A stretch of DNA of 5,660 bases from Prochloron sp. SP5CPC1. Lineage in GTDB: Bacteria > Cyanobacteriota > Cyanobacteriia > Cyanobacteriales > Prochloraceae. The DNA is taken from assembly GCA_014323965.1 (NCBI GenBank), contig JACONB010000138.1:1-5660 (forward strand), given 5' to 3'. The notes under the pieces are model-generated. The model was not told the origin of the DNA. It did not search any database and saw only the letters and a program-made list of their open reading frames with translations. Made by a program: the position numbers and the translations under genes. Below are positions 5,568 to 5,660 of this stretch, piece after piece; the first letter of the stretch is position 1, and the number at the start of each line of letters is the position of its first letter.

Positions 5568-5660
5568 GATGTCTGTTTTCTATCCTAACTATTTTTGAAC
5601 TTCATGAAAAGAGGATTTTCCCCCTTGACTGCTTTTCCGCCCTCTACTCTGATTTGGCAG

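Noticed and set aside
5241..5588. Plus-strand open frames overlapping cp12
   Set aside because: CP12 is unmistakable on the minus strand; the antisense frames have no family features and one begins inside the hairpin.

Overview
The window is from a cyanobacterium. The evidence is a full-length chlorophyll synthase (chlG), a CP12 Calvin-cycle regulator, two families known mainly from cyanobacteria (DUF2862 and DUF3177), a Get3d-type ATPase with an HSP20-like tail, and three copies of the HIP1 octamer GCGATCGC (1399, 3010, 4108). The genus cannot be fixed by eye. The chlG and coiled-coil nuclease sequences would fit a filamentous or colonial lineage.

Left third (1-2040) is accessory and visibly AT-richer between about 200 and 1340. 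It opens with the 3' end of a PD-(D/E)XK-type protein gene. A minus-strand CoiA-like nuclease gene follows (190-1109); it is split by a frameshift and appears to lack one catalytic residue, so I read it as a decaying pseudogene. A complete paralogue of the first gene comes next (1350-2036), with an N-terminal coiled coil built on a 21-bp tandem duplication and a C-terminal nuclease-like domain. The two paralogues share an almost identical last 60 bp at an exact offset of 1860 bp, so the pseudogene sits between direct repeats.

Middle (2104-4409) is a co-directional plus-strand cluster: DUF2862 small protein, Get3d-like ATPase, then chlG. Gaps are 42 and 14 bp, so the three are probably co-transcribed. 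ChlG attaches the isoprenoid tail to chlorophyllide in the thylakoid membrane. The neighbouring Get3-family protein belongs to a family linked to membrane-protein handling, which makes the pairing suggestive but unproven.

Right (4410-5660) runs on the minus strand: cp12 (GTG start, clear ribosome binding site), a strong hairpin array downstream of it, then a DUF3177 membrane protein that converges on chlG. The chlG/DUF3177 gap (4410-4568) holds no gene and no convincing intrinsic terminator.

Most of the window is ordinary cyanobacterial housekeeping DNA. I found no clear evidence of an undescribed multi-gene system. The points most worth a second look are the duplicated nuclease/CoiA region, the arginine-containing P-loop of the ATPase, and its coupling to chlG.
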